Assembly: GCF_002443255.2 (NCBI RefSeq)
Contig: NW_019211457.1
Location: 48,571,233 to 48,635,232, forward strand
From: Varroa destructor
Taxonomy: Eukaryota > Arthropoda > Arachnida > Mesostigmata > Varroidae
DNA: 64,000 bases
Direction: 5' to 3'
Shown here: one piece after another, positions 48,301 to 58,132 of the stretch
How the letters are laid out: each line of letters starts with the position of its first letter
How positions within the stretch are numbered: the stretch's first letter is position 1
Notes under the pieces: model-generated
Told to the model about the DNA's origin: nothing
The model's input: the letters and a program-made list of their open reading frames with translations, nothing else
Database searches by the model: none
Made by a program: the position numbers and the translations under genes

Positions 48301-51300
48301 AGGTGAATAACAGGGGCAGATAGTAATCTCAGTTTAAGGCAACGAACTCGTCTCGCCCCTTCGCCATCCGCCCAGCCACAATCTTAGGAGCAGTTGTTCT
48401 CCGTCACTGAGGACCTCGACTCTCGACCTCAGCGAGTCAGAAGGATGGCACTGGGGCTGTTGCTGTTTTCCTCTCTGTTCGTTTTACTGCTGCTGACGAT
48501 GGTGAGAAGCAGTAACGCTCGGACGGAGCCTGAGAATCAGCATTGTCACAGCATCACATCACATGCGGTGCTGCTACTGGTGCAACGGACCCACAGGTCC
48601 GCTGCCGAGTGCGGCGGACAACGCTGCTTCCGCTGCAGCATGGGTTTTCGCTACATTGAATGAGTGGTGCGCGCTCTGCTTTCTGTTTTTTGAATAGAGT
48701 CAATGAATTTCGGTGGGGACAACCAAACATAATTCCACGAAGGATCTTGAGCCAAATCCCGTTTCGACGCCATGTTTGAAGTGCGACGAAGTGATGAATC
48801 TTAATCATAGAAGTTACCGTTTGAGGCACGATTACTGATGGTAGAAACAACTTAGAATTCCTAACCACAGATAATATAACTGCGTTATATTATTAAAATA
48901 GGTAGTAATATATAGTTCCGTTGATTGGTACGCTTCTGTTATGGTCGCCTCTCAGTGGAATCAGTTTCAGCTGATACAGGTTTAGCATATACTACATACA
49001 TGACAGTGATTACAATTTATAGCATGATCATCACCATGGCGAAGAATGAATGAACAATATGTAAAGATGAATAACACTTTTCCGATCTGCGTTTCTGTTT
49101 GAACTCAAATGTCAATATATTGTTAAAATTCTGTAATAAAGGTGTTGGTTGATCACACTGCAGCCGATATATGATGCGATAAACAGCTTTACCCTGTCAG
49201 CAGCGAAATAGACTTGGACGTAATCGACTACGGAAGGCTATGCATGTGGTTTGTCAGTCGAATAGCTCGATCGATGCTGTCTCCACTCGCGAATCAAGTT
49301 GCATCTTGGAGAGAAGCAACTGCTTGAAACGCTGGCGTAAAGAAGCACCAGTAGGTTTGCTAGTTTGGCCGTAATATACATGATAAATCTGTATATGTAT
49401 ATAATATATATATATTTGCGTGTCACTGTATATGTATCTGAGGCGTCTGCGTGCCGCTGAGTCCCAATACAGCTTTTGATGCATTTCGAGACCGCCAAGC
49501 TGTCTCAGTAAAAAATATTTCTAACTGCTGTAACTGTTATAAAGAAGATCTCCCACATTGTGAGCATATAATAATGCCGTGTCTTTGTTACGTGTCTGCC
49601 GTTCACGGAAGTACTATGCTACATCAGTATTGTTGCGACGGCTGTTGCCGTTGTTAGAGAGCATTTAAGATCGCACTGCCTGTGTAAAGTGCATATGTTT
49701 GGATCGGTGATATCTGAGCTGAATTTCCGTTGCAGCAATTTCCTGCTGTTCAAAACGCGTACCAGTTCACGTCAAATTCGTCAAACCGTTTTCGTTTACG
49801 TCAAATATTGTAATTAGCACTGGTAGAGTTGGTTAAAAGAAGACCGTTAAAAGAATGCCTCTTACGTCAGTGCTACATACAAACGCATGATGCATTTGAT
49901 GCGGCGTAGGTTGAGCGAACATAAGTCGCCAGGAAGCCTGTTGGGAAATTGTCTTTATTTGTACCGATGCTGTTTGTGTACAAACAGTCGCATTAGGAGT
50001 CGCATAGAAGGGTACTGTGCATTTAACTCATCTTTCGGACAATCAGATACTAATAACCAAAGCTACTTCGATGTTGAATAGTATAAACTCTTGCGTTGGA
50101 GATGTTAAGTGGTGTCTCAATTAGTGCCTTTTTGGTCGAGAACGAAGATCAGGTGTTCCTAGTCAATCGCCGTTCCACGAACGGCTAAATAAGCCAAAGA
50201 GAGAAGGAACTGTAAGCGGCCAGTGCATTATTTGTATATGCATACACAAACCTACACACACACACATCTACAAAGCCAGATCATTGCAGGGTGCAGGTGC
50301 GCACCGCTTGAATCTCAGTAGTTGAGAGAGGGCGGGCGAGTCCGTGCGCAAGACGACGCATTTTCTCTCCGTCATTTGCTCTCAACTTCATGCAACTGTT
50401 GGCATGCCTCATTCCCCTTTAAGTTGACTTTGGTTATTTGTGTTCTTGTCAACGCCGAAGGCAGCAACCACACCTCCGACCTAATCATTCTTATAGTTAA
50501 AAGTCACAAATTCAAATTTAGTTTTCTCGAATACTGGGCTATCCATGTGCTTTGTAAACATCAGATTACTCATAATCACCAAGCTGCTAAAGTTTAGTGA
50601 TCGATACATAGAACTAACTCCGTGCGTTTTAGCTGCGTAAGGTTTAGTTCCGTTCGATTCCAGTTCTACTTATGCCTCTACAACAGCAATATTCCTCAAT
50701 TGAACTGGAACGGGAGAGAACTCAGTGCCGGATGATGGCACAAACTGACCTAGCCAGTAAGGGTAAATCCATGCGAAATGTGCGTCGTGAAGTGGATAAA
50801 TTGGCGGAAACTTGTCAACAGTTTTATAGAAACGTTACTTTAAAAGTGGTTCAGCTCAGTGAGTGTATTGTTGATGCGCTTTTGAGTCGAGCGCATGAGC
50901 ACGGGCAGGCTTTGAACTCCGCGTGCGATCCGATGAACAAACCGTACGTCGATAAACTCATTAGCTCGTTAAGACTCCTTGCTGTGCTTAAGCTGCGATG
51001 TCGCGCCGAAAATAAGGAAAATAAGGTCCTGGCAATAGCTTGTGATGATCCGTCGGATTTGTCTGCTCAACATCAGCTAATAACAAATGGTGAAAGCGCC
51101 AGGTCCATCTCAGAAGTCTCCACTGAAGAGGTAGTATATATTTAATGGCTGAAGTGGTGCGTTAGTTACTCAATTTTTACGATAACATAGGAAACGTACG
51201 TATTTAATAAATATTGAGTCTGCGCATCTTGCGGTCAGTATCATGTGAGTTTTTTTGTAATTTGTAGCGTTATTCGTAGCCGTTATTTGATGAGCGCGAT

Positions 51301-54300
51301 TTATTGGACTTCTGCCCGTTGCTAATGGTGGTCGATATTTTCATGATGACCATAAGCACGATGACGATAAATGGTACAGTGTAATATGTCGAAGACGGTA
51401 GTAGCAGTTATTTTGCCGTTGGTGCTTCTGCTTGCGAGGCAGGCGGTGCTGCCAGTGATGCTGCTGCTGCTGCTGAGTTTGGCGGTTCCTCATGCAAAAA
51501 TGGCGCAGCGCTCGTACCACAGGCCGTCCCCGCGTGCGCAAGTTACCTTTCGCTATCTTGTCTTTTCATAGCGTTGCTTCACTGCCGTCGTCGGGCTCGT
51601 ATGTATACAATGGCATAGGCTGTCGATGTCGGTCGGTCGCCTCTATGTCGGTCGCGTCCCTGTCCCAGCAGCAACGGCGGCAGCGGCAGCTTGCCAGCAA
51701 AGCGTGGTCGCTCTGTGAGCCTGGCTGATGGCTGGATCGCCCGCTCCCCTGTTCGTTCGTTTTGCTTCTGCGAGATGGCTGGTGAGGCCAGGTGTGCGAC
51801 TCGAGCTGTATTCGTCGTGCTGATGGTGTTGGCGGCGATGGTAGCGTCAGCCGCTTGCTCGGGAAGGCTGTCGGTCCCACCGCACGTTGGCCGTGTTAGG
51901 GAACTCGGTGACGCTTGGCCACTCTCTCCGGTTGAGTCGGTCGCTTCGGCGCTTGCTGCTGCATTGAGATCTGAACGCGGCATCTCGGCGCGCGGCCCCC
52001 GGCGCTCCTTCCCACCATCTGTTCTATGCGTCTGCCTGTCTATTTCTTTGTGCCACTACTGCTTCGCAGCCGCCACTGAGAGACAGCGAAAGGAGAGCGA
52101 GCGACAGACAGAAGAGTTCGGCAGGACCGAGTGACGCGTTCGAGCGCGGGAGCTTCGAGAGTGAGCGAACTGCAGCCGCAGAAGCGCTCTACGGATCGTG
52201 TGGGCTCCGAGCTCATGGCTAGGGGAAGACTTAACCGTGCCGGTCGGTCTCCCTGCCTGGCGCAGCCGGTAAAGCTGCCGTGCTAAGAAAGCAACTGGCC
52301 CTAGCGAGGCTCGTTGCCTGCCTGGCTGTCTCTGTTGGCCTATGGATATGTGTGAGAGAGAGATACGGCGGACAGACCGGGCGTTAGGGTCTCCCGGAGC
52401 GCGGTGCTTTTGAGTCGTACGGCTGCTGAGCATTGAGAGACGGGGAAGAGCTCTAGCTACATAGCTTTAGCCTGCCAGCCAGCCAGCCAAGCAGGCAGCT
52501 TAGCTATGAAGAGTGAGCGAGCTTTGGATCGAGTCGGAGAAGCACTGAGAACTGAACACGGTCCGCTCCCTACCTCCGTTCCTCCCTCCGGCCTCGACTC
52601 CGAGAGTCCGTGTGTTATTCTTCTTGTGGCTCATGTCTGTACTGCTGTACGCCCGCGGTCGCCAGTGACAGCGAGCGTCGCTCGCAAAGGACGACTAGAG
52701 GAGTCGGCGGTAGCGATACGCGGACAAGAGAATTGAGCGAATTCGAGACCGAGACACCAAGAGAAGGGGAGGAAGAGATGCGAATTTTGTTGAGGGGAGC
52801 CCCGGATGAGTGGCGGATGCGTCATTTCAGTCTCGGGCTCACGGTTTGCTCGGAGTGCATCTGGCCGTTGTGCTGCTATTCGCGCTACTGCTACGACTCC
52901 TGACCGGACGATTAGACCCACCGCCGCGCTACCGACCGAGAGCAGAGATCGGTGGTGGTCGGAGCAAGGTGCTGCTATAGCAAAGAAGCGGCGTGGCTCT
53001 GGGGCGTCGGGAGTGACCGAGGTTCTTGTTCGGCTACAGGAGGAAGTAGAGGCTGCCGAAGCTATGCAATGCGGACGGATACCCAAAGGCCTGAGGTACG
53101 CATAAGCATTAAGCAAAGGACCCACCATCAACTGACTCGATGCGGTGGCAGCAACGACAACAGTACCATTCTCTCATATTATACATGTACGGCGATATAT
53201 CGTTGTAGTGAAGCTGATAGGGTTCGACTAGCTTAGGCTTATCAATAGGACACATTTTCGACACTCGCCATCGCGATTATCCTAGGAATGTCGCACGTTG
53301 GCATTCCGTGTCTACGCCAAAAAATTAACTCTCTTGAACCCTAACATATGATGGCTGAATATTATTTTCACGAGTTTTACGTGTTGGAGTTTAAAAATAT
53401 TGAATCTTACATTAACGGTATACAGATTACAGGAGCGCTAATTTCGGTTCGATTAGAAACTGTCACACACTGAATGACCAAAAATCCATATATAATAACA
53501 AAATAGTGAATGACTAAAGTGGTTCAGCTTTTCAAAGGGACTGGCCGTGACAGTGGCATCCTGGCATATTACACGTCTACTACGCCTGTGATACTAAATA
53601 CGAGCAAGCACATGAAGCATCGATATGAACTGAGTAGTATTTAGCTTAGTTATGCGTTGAGTTGTCATTGCTAAACGCAGAACTCAAGCTGCTTTAGCGT
53701 CAATGGTGCTCAGCTAAATGCATCTACTGGCTTTGATATTCCAAACTCGCGCGATTCCCCAGGGTTAAACCCTACTGCGGAGCACCCTCAGATTCAGCTG
53801 AGGCTGTATGACTAAAGAACGTTTGCGAAGAAACAGCTGCCACTGCTGCCCGAGTCATCGCAACAAATTTAAATAGCGCTAACGATCGGGCAACGCGCAT
53901 CAGCGACTCCAAATATTAGTTGATCTTTCTGGTAAACAGGATAGATCAGCGTCCGTAGCAGGACGTACGGCTGTTCTCGTGGAGGTCAAGAGGATGAGAC
54001 AACGAAATATGTTACATCAAAATTTTGCTTCTCAGCAACAGGCCACTCGCAGATTTACAGACAGTGAGAGATGTGGGCAGGCGAGCGAATCGAGAGGAAT
54101 TCTTATTCCGTATGTGCGTCTCAATAGAAAGTACTGTGCTGCTTAGTCTGTCATATCTAAGGTTTGCCGTCGTCATTCGGTTTAAGCGTGTGTGGCCGTT
54201 TGGCCGCCGTGCTTCCTCTATCTATCCAAGCTCGCGGCTTCTGATCAGAGGAAACCGCTTTCCGTAAAAGCTCGTCATTCGCTGTCGTGCTGCCCGTGGC

Positions 54301-57300
54301 CTGTTCTAATAATAGCGACCGTCAGGTTGGTCCTGTTCCCGTATTCGGGCTGCTGGCGTGATTCGGCACGCGTTTCGATGACGACGATGGCGACGACGAC
54401 GGGTAGGATGAAAGAGCGACAGCGGCAACGGCTAGGTGGCGGCAACATCAACACCAGCAGCAACATCAGCAGGACAGGCTGTGCGCGAACGCTTGCGGGC
54501 ATTTGCGGTTGCGTCGTGATGAGCGGGTTGCAGGAAGAAGGGGAGACACAAGGAAACAGTAACCGAGCGAGCAAATGAGTGTGTCGCCGCAGTGGTAGTA
54601 GTGGGCTTTCAGGCGGTGGCGGCCCGTAGGGGACATAGAACATGTAGATTAACGGAGATGACTGTTCGTTGTTTCTGTCGCCACGCGTAAAGGTAGATAC
54701 ATTGGCGTGGTGCAAGGCGTCCCAGTCCCCGGTCGAACGAGCCGGTGCGGGTCCATTCTCGCTACGCAGACAGAGATTTGCCGAGCAACGGGCCAAGCGA
54801 GCAATCGAGCAACCGCACGGCATCAAATCTAGCGGGCAGGAAGGCCTGCCGCCGCGTCGCAGTAAACCAAAACGCGAATATCGTTTGATCGTAGTTGCCT
54901 GTTGTTGTTACTACTGTCGAAACGGTAGTGTTCAGCTACGGATGACATACGCTGGCGCCGGCTAGGTTGGGTTAGTCATTGACGCAGACCATCCAGGCGA
55001 CGGTAGTGGCACGCTGCCGAGGCAAAGACAACCTAAACCGAAAAGACGACAACGGCTGAACTGGACTCAAGCGCTCGAAGAGAGGCCTCAGTCGCGGCAA
55101 CACCACCACCATCGCTGTTTCTTCTCTAGCTTTCTTGTCCTTCTTTCTACCTAACCCCCTCCCCTCCCCCAGGCCGTCTTCTTTTTCCTCTTCTACTCTT
55201 TTTTCAGCCGGCCGAAAGCAAAGACGGTAATAGCACCATAAGAAGCATGGCCAATGGCGTGTCCGCGGTAGTAGGGCCTTTCGCACAAACGAACGAACAT
55301 CTTTCCGCGGCGTCATCGTCTCCGTCGGTCGTCGTCCCCTCCGTCTTCCCGTCCTCGGAGTCGCTAGTTGTTCATCTGGCAAATAAAAGCAGCAACAACG
55401 GCAGAGTAGCGAACAACGGGCGATAGCGTGCCTCTGGCACGTCTGCTGTTGCTGCTGCAGTGATTGGGACTCGCTGCTTCCAGGGTCCGGGCCCGTCGCC
55501 TCCACGCTACTGGTCGCTAACGCTCTTCGGGGAACGGGAGCCGCCGCTGGAAAAGCGCCACGGTTCGCCTTGACTGTGGCTGCTGGTGGCGCCGCCGTTG
55601 CCGTTGCTGTTAGCTTTCTTTGCTTACTGTTGCTACTGATGTTGCTGCGATTGTCGCTATGGTTCTTCTTGAGGGTTGTGCTCTTTCGATTTCGACTCAG
55701 AGGGAGGAGGCCCACGACAGCGTGATGCGGGGATGTGGCTGCCGGCGACCGGAGGCCGAGAGACGCAGCAGCAATACACTGAGGAGGAGGCGTTGTCGTC
55801 GTCTTTGAAACTGAACAAGCGGCGTTTTGTCGTTTGCTGTCTTAGCTGTTACCTCGTTGTCTGGTGGCCCTATGCGCCCAATGGGCACGGCCTCGATATT
55901 GCAGGCTAATACGACGCCCGGTCGGAAGGTGTTCAGCAACAGTGATAGCAGAAGGCAAGCGCCGCCGGCTGCGGTCGCTACGGCCGCCAGGATGGCAGGC
56001 CGACGGCCCGCCGCCACCGGCGGTTAGCCAAGCTCAGCAAGAACCATAGCGCTTCGCTGGCGGTGGCGATTGATGCTGCTGCTCGACGCCCTGGAATCTC
56101 GAGACGTCGCCAAAGCCCCGATCAGAACGATAGACGGCGGCAATCGCTGCCGCTTTAACGCTTTCTGACTCACTTACATTGGTCGTCGCCAGTTGGTTTG
56201 CTTTTGGCGACAACGCCACGATGCCATCTAAGGGGCAGCTGGCCGTTGCCGTTCGCAGTAGTTTGTTTACTCATCGCCATTCTTAGACGAGTCAGGCTAG
56301 TCGAACGATTCAGGTAAAAAACCAAAACGTTTTCAGTGGAAGCGTTGTAACATGGTAAGAGCACGCTAGCGAGTAAATGAAAAGAAAAAGAATTACCATA
56401 AAGTAATCGTTTAGGTGTAGCGCCAAATTAGTAGTCCATTGATATAATCTTCCTAATATAGTATATTTGTTTGATTTCAGATCATTCCGGGTTTGGCGAA
56501 ACAGTTTGGACTCGCATTTCAAGGCCTTCCTACCATGGATACGAAATCCACTAGAAAAAGCGACAAACTCAAAATGGACTCTTCATTCAATTCGACCCTC
56601 AACAACTCTTTATCCCTTATTCCTCTCAATGACGGAAATCAAAGCCCTTTACAGTTGACCAAAGACAAGGAATACGTCGGAAACCCTGAAAAGTATTACT
56701 CGGTAGAAGACTTCATTGAGCTAGTTAAAGCTACACCTTATTTATACGATAAATACCACCGCCTCTATCGGGACAGCCACATCAAGGATGTCCGGTAAGT
56801 TAAATTATTATTGGTATATTTAGGTAAGGCTTGAGTGCCTTCCCTTATATTTCTTACACGTGAATATAATAAAATGTTCAATAATGCACTAAAGATGAAA
56901 CAAACGTATGAGCAAAAAGTTGGTATTAATTTTTTAAACTTTATATGCAGATGGGCTGAGATCGGAAGCCGATACGCTATGACAGGGCCACAGATGGTCA
57001 AGAAATGGACTCATATCCGTGATCGTTACAAGCGTATTCTTAACGAAGTGATGGTGAAGCAAGCAAGAGGCGAACATTTCCAGCCATCCTGGAAGTTTTT
57101 TGATGTCTTACACGGGATGCTCTGCAAAAACTACTCTTCAACCAATATTCCAGTAACCCCAACCCAGAAGAATACCCAAGCTGGTGCAGGCGCAGTCTCG
57201 CCAGGTTCTATTTCGCCAATAACAACCATCAATTTTGCCAATGCCGCCCAGCTCTATTCCGCCGCCCTTCAGCAGGCCGCCATGAACCAGAGCCTTAACT

Positions 57301-58132
57301 CGACACAGGGCCTCGAACCGGGTTCGGATAAGGACGAGATCATAGCGGCCGACTTCATGGTGACGGAAACACACTTCGAGGACGATCAGGATCACGATGA
57401 AGATCATGATGACAAAGAGCTGGATGGTGAGCACGATAAGGAGATGGATGATGCCGCTTCCTCATCGTCTGGCAATGACGCCCAATCGCATCACTCACTT
57501 ACCTCCCACAAGGAAAATGCCGCTCCACCGCCGCCTGCACCAAAAAGAACCGATTCAGGTGATGCACCTCCGCCGAAAAAGAGGAAGTAAGTGCTCGTTT
57601 TTTGATCATTTTTTTATTTCTCTTCACTGCTTCTTGCTCTTACAATTTATTTAGCCGTATATTGTGTAACACATCGTTCCTTGCGTGAACGCTCTACCGA
57701 CATCAACTAATTAGTGTTATTGGGTACTAATTATATGCGTGTTCGTTTTGTTGTAGGAACAGTGCCTCAGCCTCAGAACATGACAGTGGCTGCGAAACTA
57801 ACAAGGATGACAATAAAGATTTCATCGAACACTTTGTCAATTACATTGGCGGACGTATCCGGACTCACGATAAGGTCCAACAGTTATATGTTGTCAACAA
57901 AATTCACCAAGCGCTGTTTGACTTTGAAATGGAACTCGTCTCGAAACGGTCCGGTGCAACTGAAAAAGAAATGAAAGAGCTCCGTGAAATGCAGTCCCAA
58001 GCAAAAGAACAGAAAGAGGCAAAGCAGAAAGCTGATACAAAAAAAAGCGACGCCTCGGAAGAAAAAGAATCTGAGAGGGACGAACTTCGGTCGGAGAAGG
58101 ATAATGAAGACACTGAAGAAGAGACCGAGTAA
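42372..58132 (+). CDS. MADF-domain (MADF-BESS type) transcription factor, 4 coding exons
   Basis: Probable nuclear DNA-binding regulator of the Adf-1-like MADF family. Exons 42372-42443, 56481-56794, 56951-57586 and 57757-58132 join in frame (1398 nt, 465 aa plus TAA) with GT-AG introns, the first about 14 kb long. The N-terminus is MTSRFTATETKLGHNMFGDL. The MADF domain spans about 101-188 (FIELVKATPYLYDKYHRLYRD, then WAEIGSRY, VKKWTHIRDRYKR and PSWKFFDVL). A Ser/Ala/Gln linker, an acidic Asp/His/Glu stretch (about 269-296) and a basic NLS-like PPPKKRK (335-341) follow. A BESS-like helical segment lies at about 362-401 (DFIEHFVNYIGGRIR..VVNKIHQALFDFEMEL), ending in a highly charged coiled-coil-like tail. 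The ATG at 42372 is the first after an in-frame TGA at 42291. A second ATG in ideal context (ACCATGG) lies at 56535 in exon 2 and could serve transcripts with other first exons. Which family member it is cannot be told. Confidence 0.92.
43409..43918 (+). CDS. Doubtful ORF with a hydrophobic N-terminus (169 codons)
   Basis: An ATG-initiated ORF begins MPPFLLVSVVVVVVITGEY, which would pass as a signal peptide, and continues as Arg/Ser/Asp-rich low-complexity text with no domain. The hydrophobic start comes from GTC/GTT repeats. A 208-codon ORF overlaps it on the other strand, so composition explains both. Listed only because it is one of the longer ATG ORFs in the intron. Confidence 0.1.
   Translation: MPPFLLVSVVVVVVITGEYETHQRRLLSDMEGSLERRMHRKSSAVAPRSDSLRDCDLSAEFICLHSVSRGTEHTLARSSGKGRRQNRSSVGPTGVGRPKDKKERDGPTDRAIDQMFRECTAPPPAVLVRCLIVPSLRSSSCTDWSRLASTRVDGETNDEIKPLSDRWSE
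43953..44162. repeat. (CAG)n and (CGG)n triplet tracts
   Basis: About five CAG units near 43955-43971 and about six GGC units near 44140-44160, in the first intron of the MADF-domain gene. Both are short and uninterrupted. Confidence 0.85.
45576..45612. repeat. (AT)n microsatellite inside the GC-rich domain
   Basis: A TATATG/TATA tract of about 35 bp within otherwise GC-rich DNA, followed by a short TGTGTTTG tract. Confidence 0.85.
48445..48663 (+). CDS. Possible small secreted Cys-containing protein (72 codons)
   Basis: From an ATG in good context (GAAGGATGG), the ORF begins MALGLLLFSSLFVLLLLTMV, then RSSNA, a plausible signal peptide with an AxA-like cleavage region. A short mature part follows with four cysteines (HCHS, ECGGQRCFRC). 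It is on the same strand as the surrounding MADF intron. No family is recognised. GC/CTG-rich DNA readily produces leucine-rich stretches by chance, so the call is weak. Confidence 0.2.
   Translation: MALGLLLFSSLFVLLLLTMVRSSNARTEPENQHCHSITSHAVLLLVQRTHRSAAECGGQRCFRCSMGFRYIE
50250..50268. repeat. (CA)n dinucleotide repeat
   Basis: Short ACACACACACAC tract, about 400 nt before the 157-codon ORF. Confidence 0.8.
50672..51145 (+). CDS. Uncharacterised 157-codon ORF within the MADF gene intron
   Basis: An ATG-initiated ORF with balanced, soluble-protein-like composition, unlike its low-complexity neighbours. It has amphipathic helices with heptad-like spacing (VRREVDKLAETCQQFYRNV, KVVQLSECIVDALLSRAHEHG, YVDKLISSLRLLAVLKLRCR) and an acidic/Ser tail. 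No signal peptide, membrane segment or known domain is seen. Just upstream, TTCCGTTCGATTCCAG looks like a splice acceptor. Near its end GAG|GTAGTA could be a donor at 51130/51131. That would make a phase-0 exon able to splice in frame to MADF exon 2. It may therefore be a nested intronless gene, an alternative first exon of the MADF gene, or an exon of an unknown gene. Confidence 0.5.
   Translation: MPLQQQYSSIELERERTQCRMMAQTDLASKGKSMRNVRREVDKLAETCQQFYRNVTLKVVQLSECIVDALLSRAHEHGQALNSACDPMNKPYVDKLISSLRLLAVLKLRCRAENKENKVLAIACDDPSDLSAQHQLITNGESARSISEVSTEEVVYI
51775..52134 (+). CDS. Possible secreted-precursor-like ORF (119 codons), doubtful
   Basis: From the ATG at 51775 the ORF reads MAGEARCATRAVFVVLMVLA, then AMVASAACSG, a good-looking signal peptide. 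The rest has a few basic sites (for example ARGPRR) but no recognisable peptide family. A second hydrophobic Cys-rich stretch is followed by a charged tail. Longer antisense ORFs overlap it and the region is GC-rich, so chance is likely. Confidence 0.15.
   Translation: MAGEARCATRAVFVVLMVLAAMVASAACSGRLSVPPHVGRVRELGDAWPLSPVESVASALAAALRSERGISARGPRRSFPPSVLCVCLSISLCHYCFAAATERQRKESERQTEEFGRTE
56535..56537 (+). promoter_or_regulatory. Internal in-frame ATG in optimal context (alternative start)
   Basis: ACCATGG in exon 2 of the MADF-domain gene, in frame, 54 nt after the acceptor. Starting here would drop the first 42 residues and leave the whole MADF domain intact. The main start at 42372 has a weaker context (GCGTGATGA). 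Confidence 0.4.
57587..57756 (+). other. Last intron of the MADF-domain gene, stop codon in its donor
   Basis: The donor is AA|GTAAGT. If unspliced, the frame continues AAG TAA and stops at 57588-57590, exactly after PPPKKRK. Retention would give a 341-aa form lacking the BESS-like segment and charged tail. The acceptor is TTGTTGTAG|GAAC. Confidence 0.7.

Larger units (their letters stand above)
42444..56480 (+). other. First intron of the MADF-domain gene (14 kb, mixed composition)
   Basis: Bounded by CCG|GTGAGT and TTTCAG|ATC. GC-rich, CAG/CGG-rich patches (about 43.0-48.7, 51.3-53.2 and 54.0-56.3 kb) alternate with AT-richer stretches (42.5-43.0, 48.7-50.6 and 53.2-54.0 kb). This pattern suggests several CpG-rich regulatory islands or alternative first exons. 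Many long ORFs overlap on both strands and are mostly compositional. The best single ORF is at 50672-51145. Confidence 0.8.

Noticed and set aside
54275..54826. 183-codon minus-strand ORF
   Set aside because: Low-complexity with CTG-driven leucine runs and no recognisable domain; overlaps plus-strand ORFs of similar quality.
54972..55715. 247-codon minus-strand ORF, the longest unassigned one
   Set aside because: It opens at GTG rather than ATG, is low-complexity (Arg/Ser/Gln/Ala), has no domain, and lies in GC-rich triplet DNA where all frames stay open.
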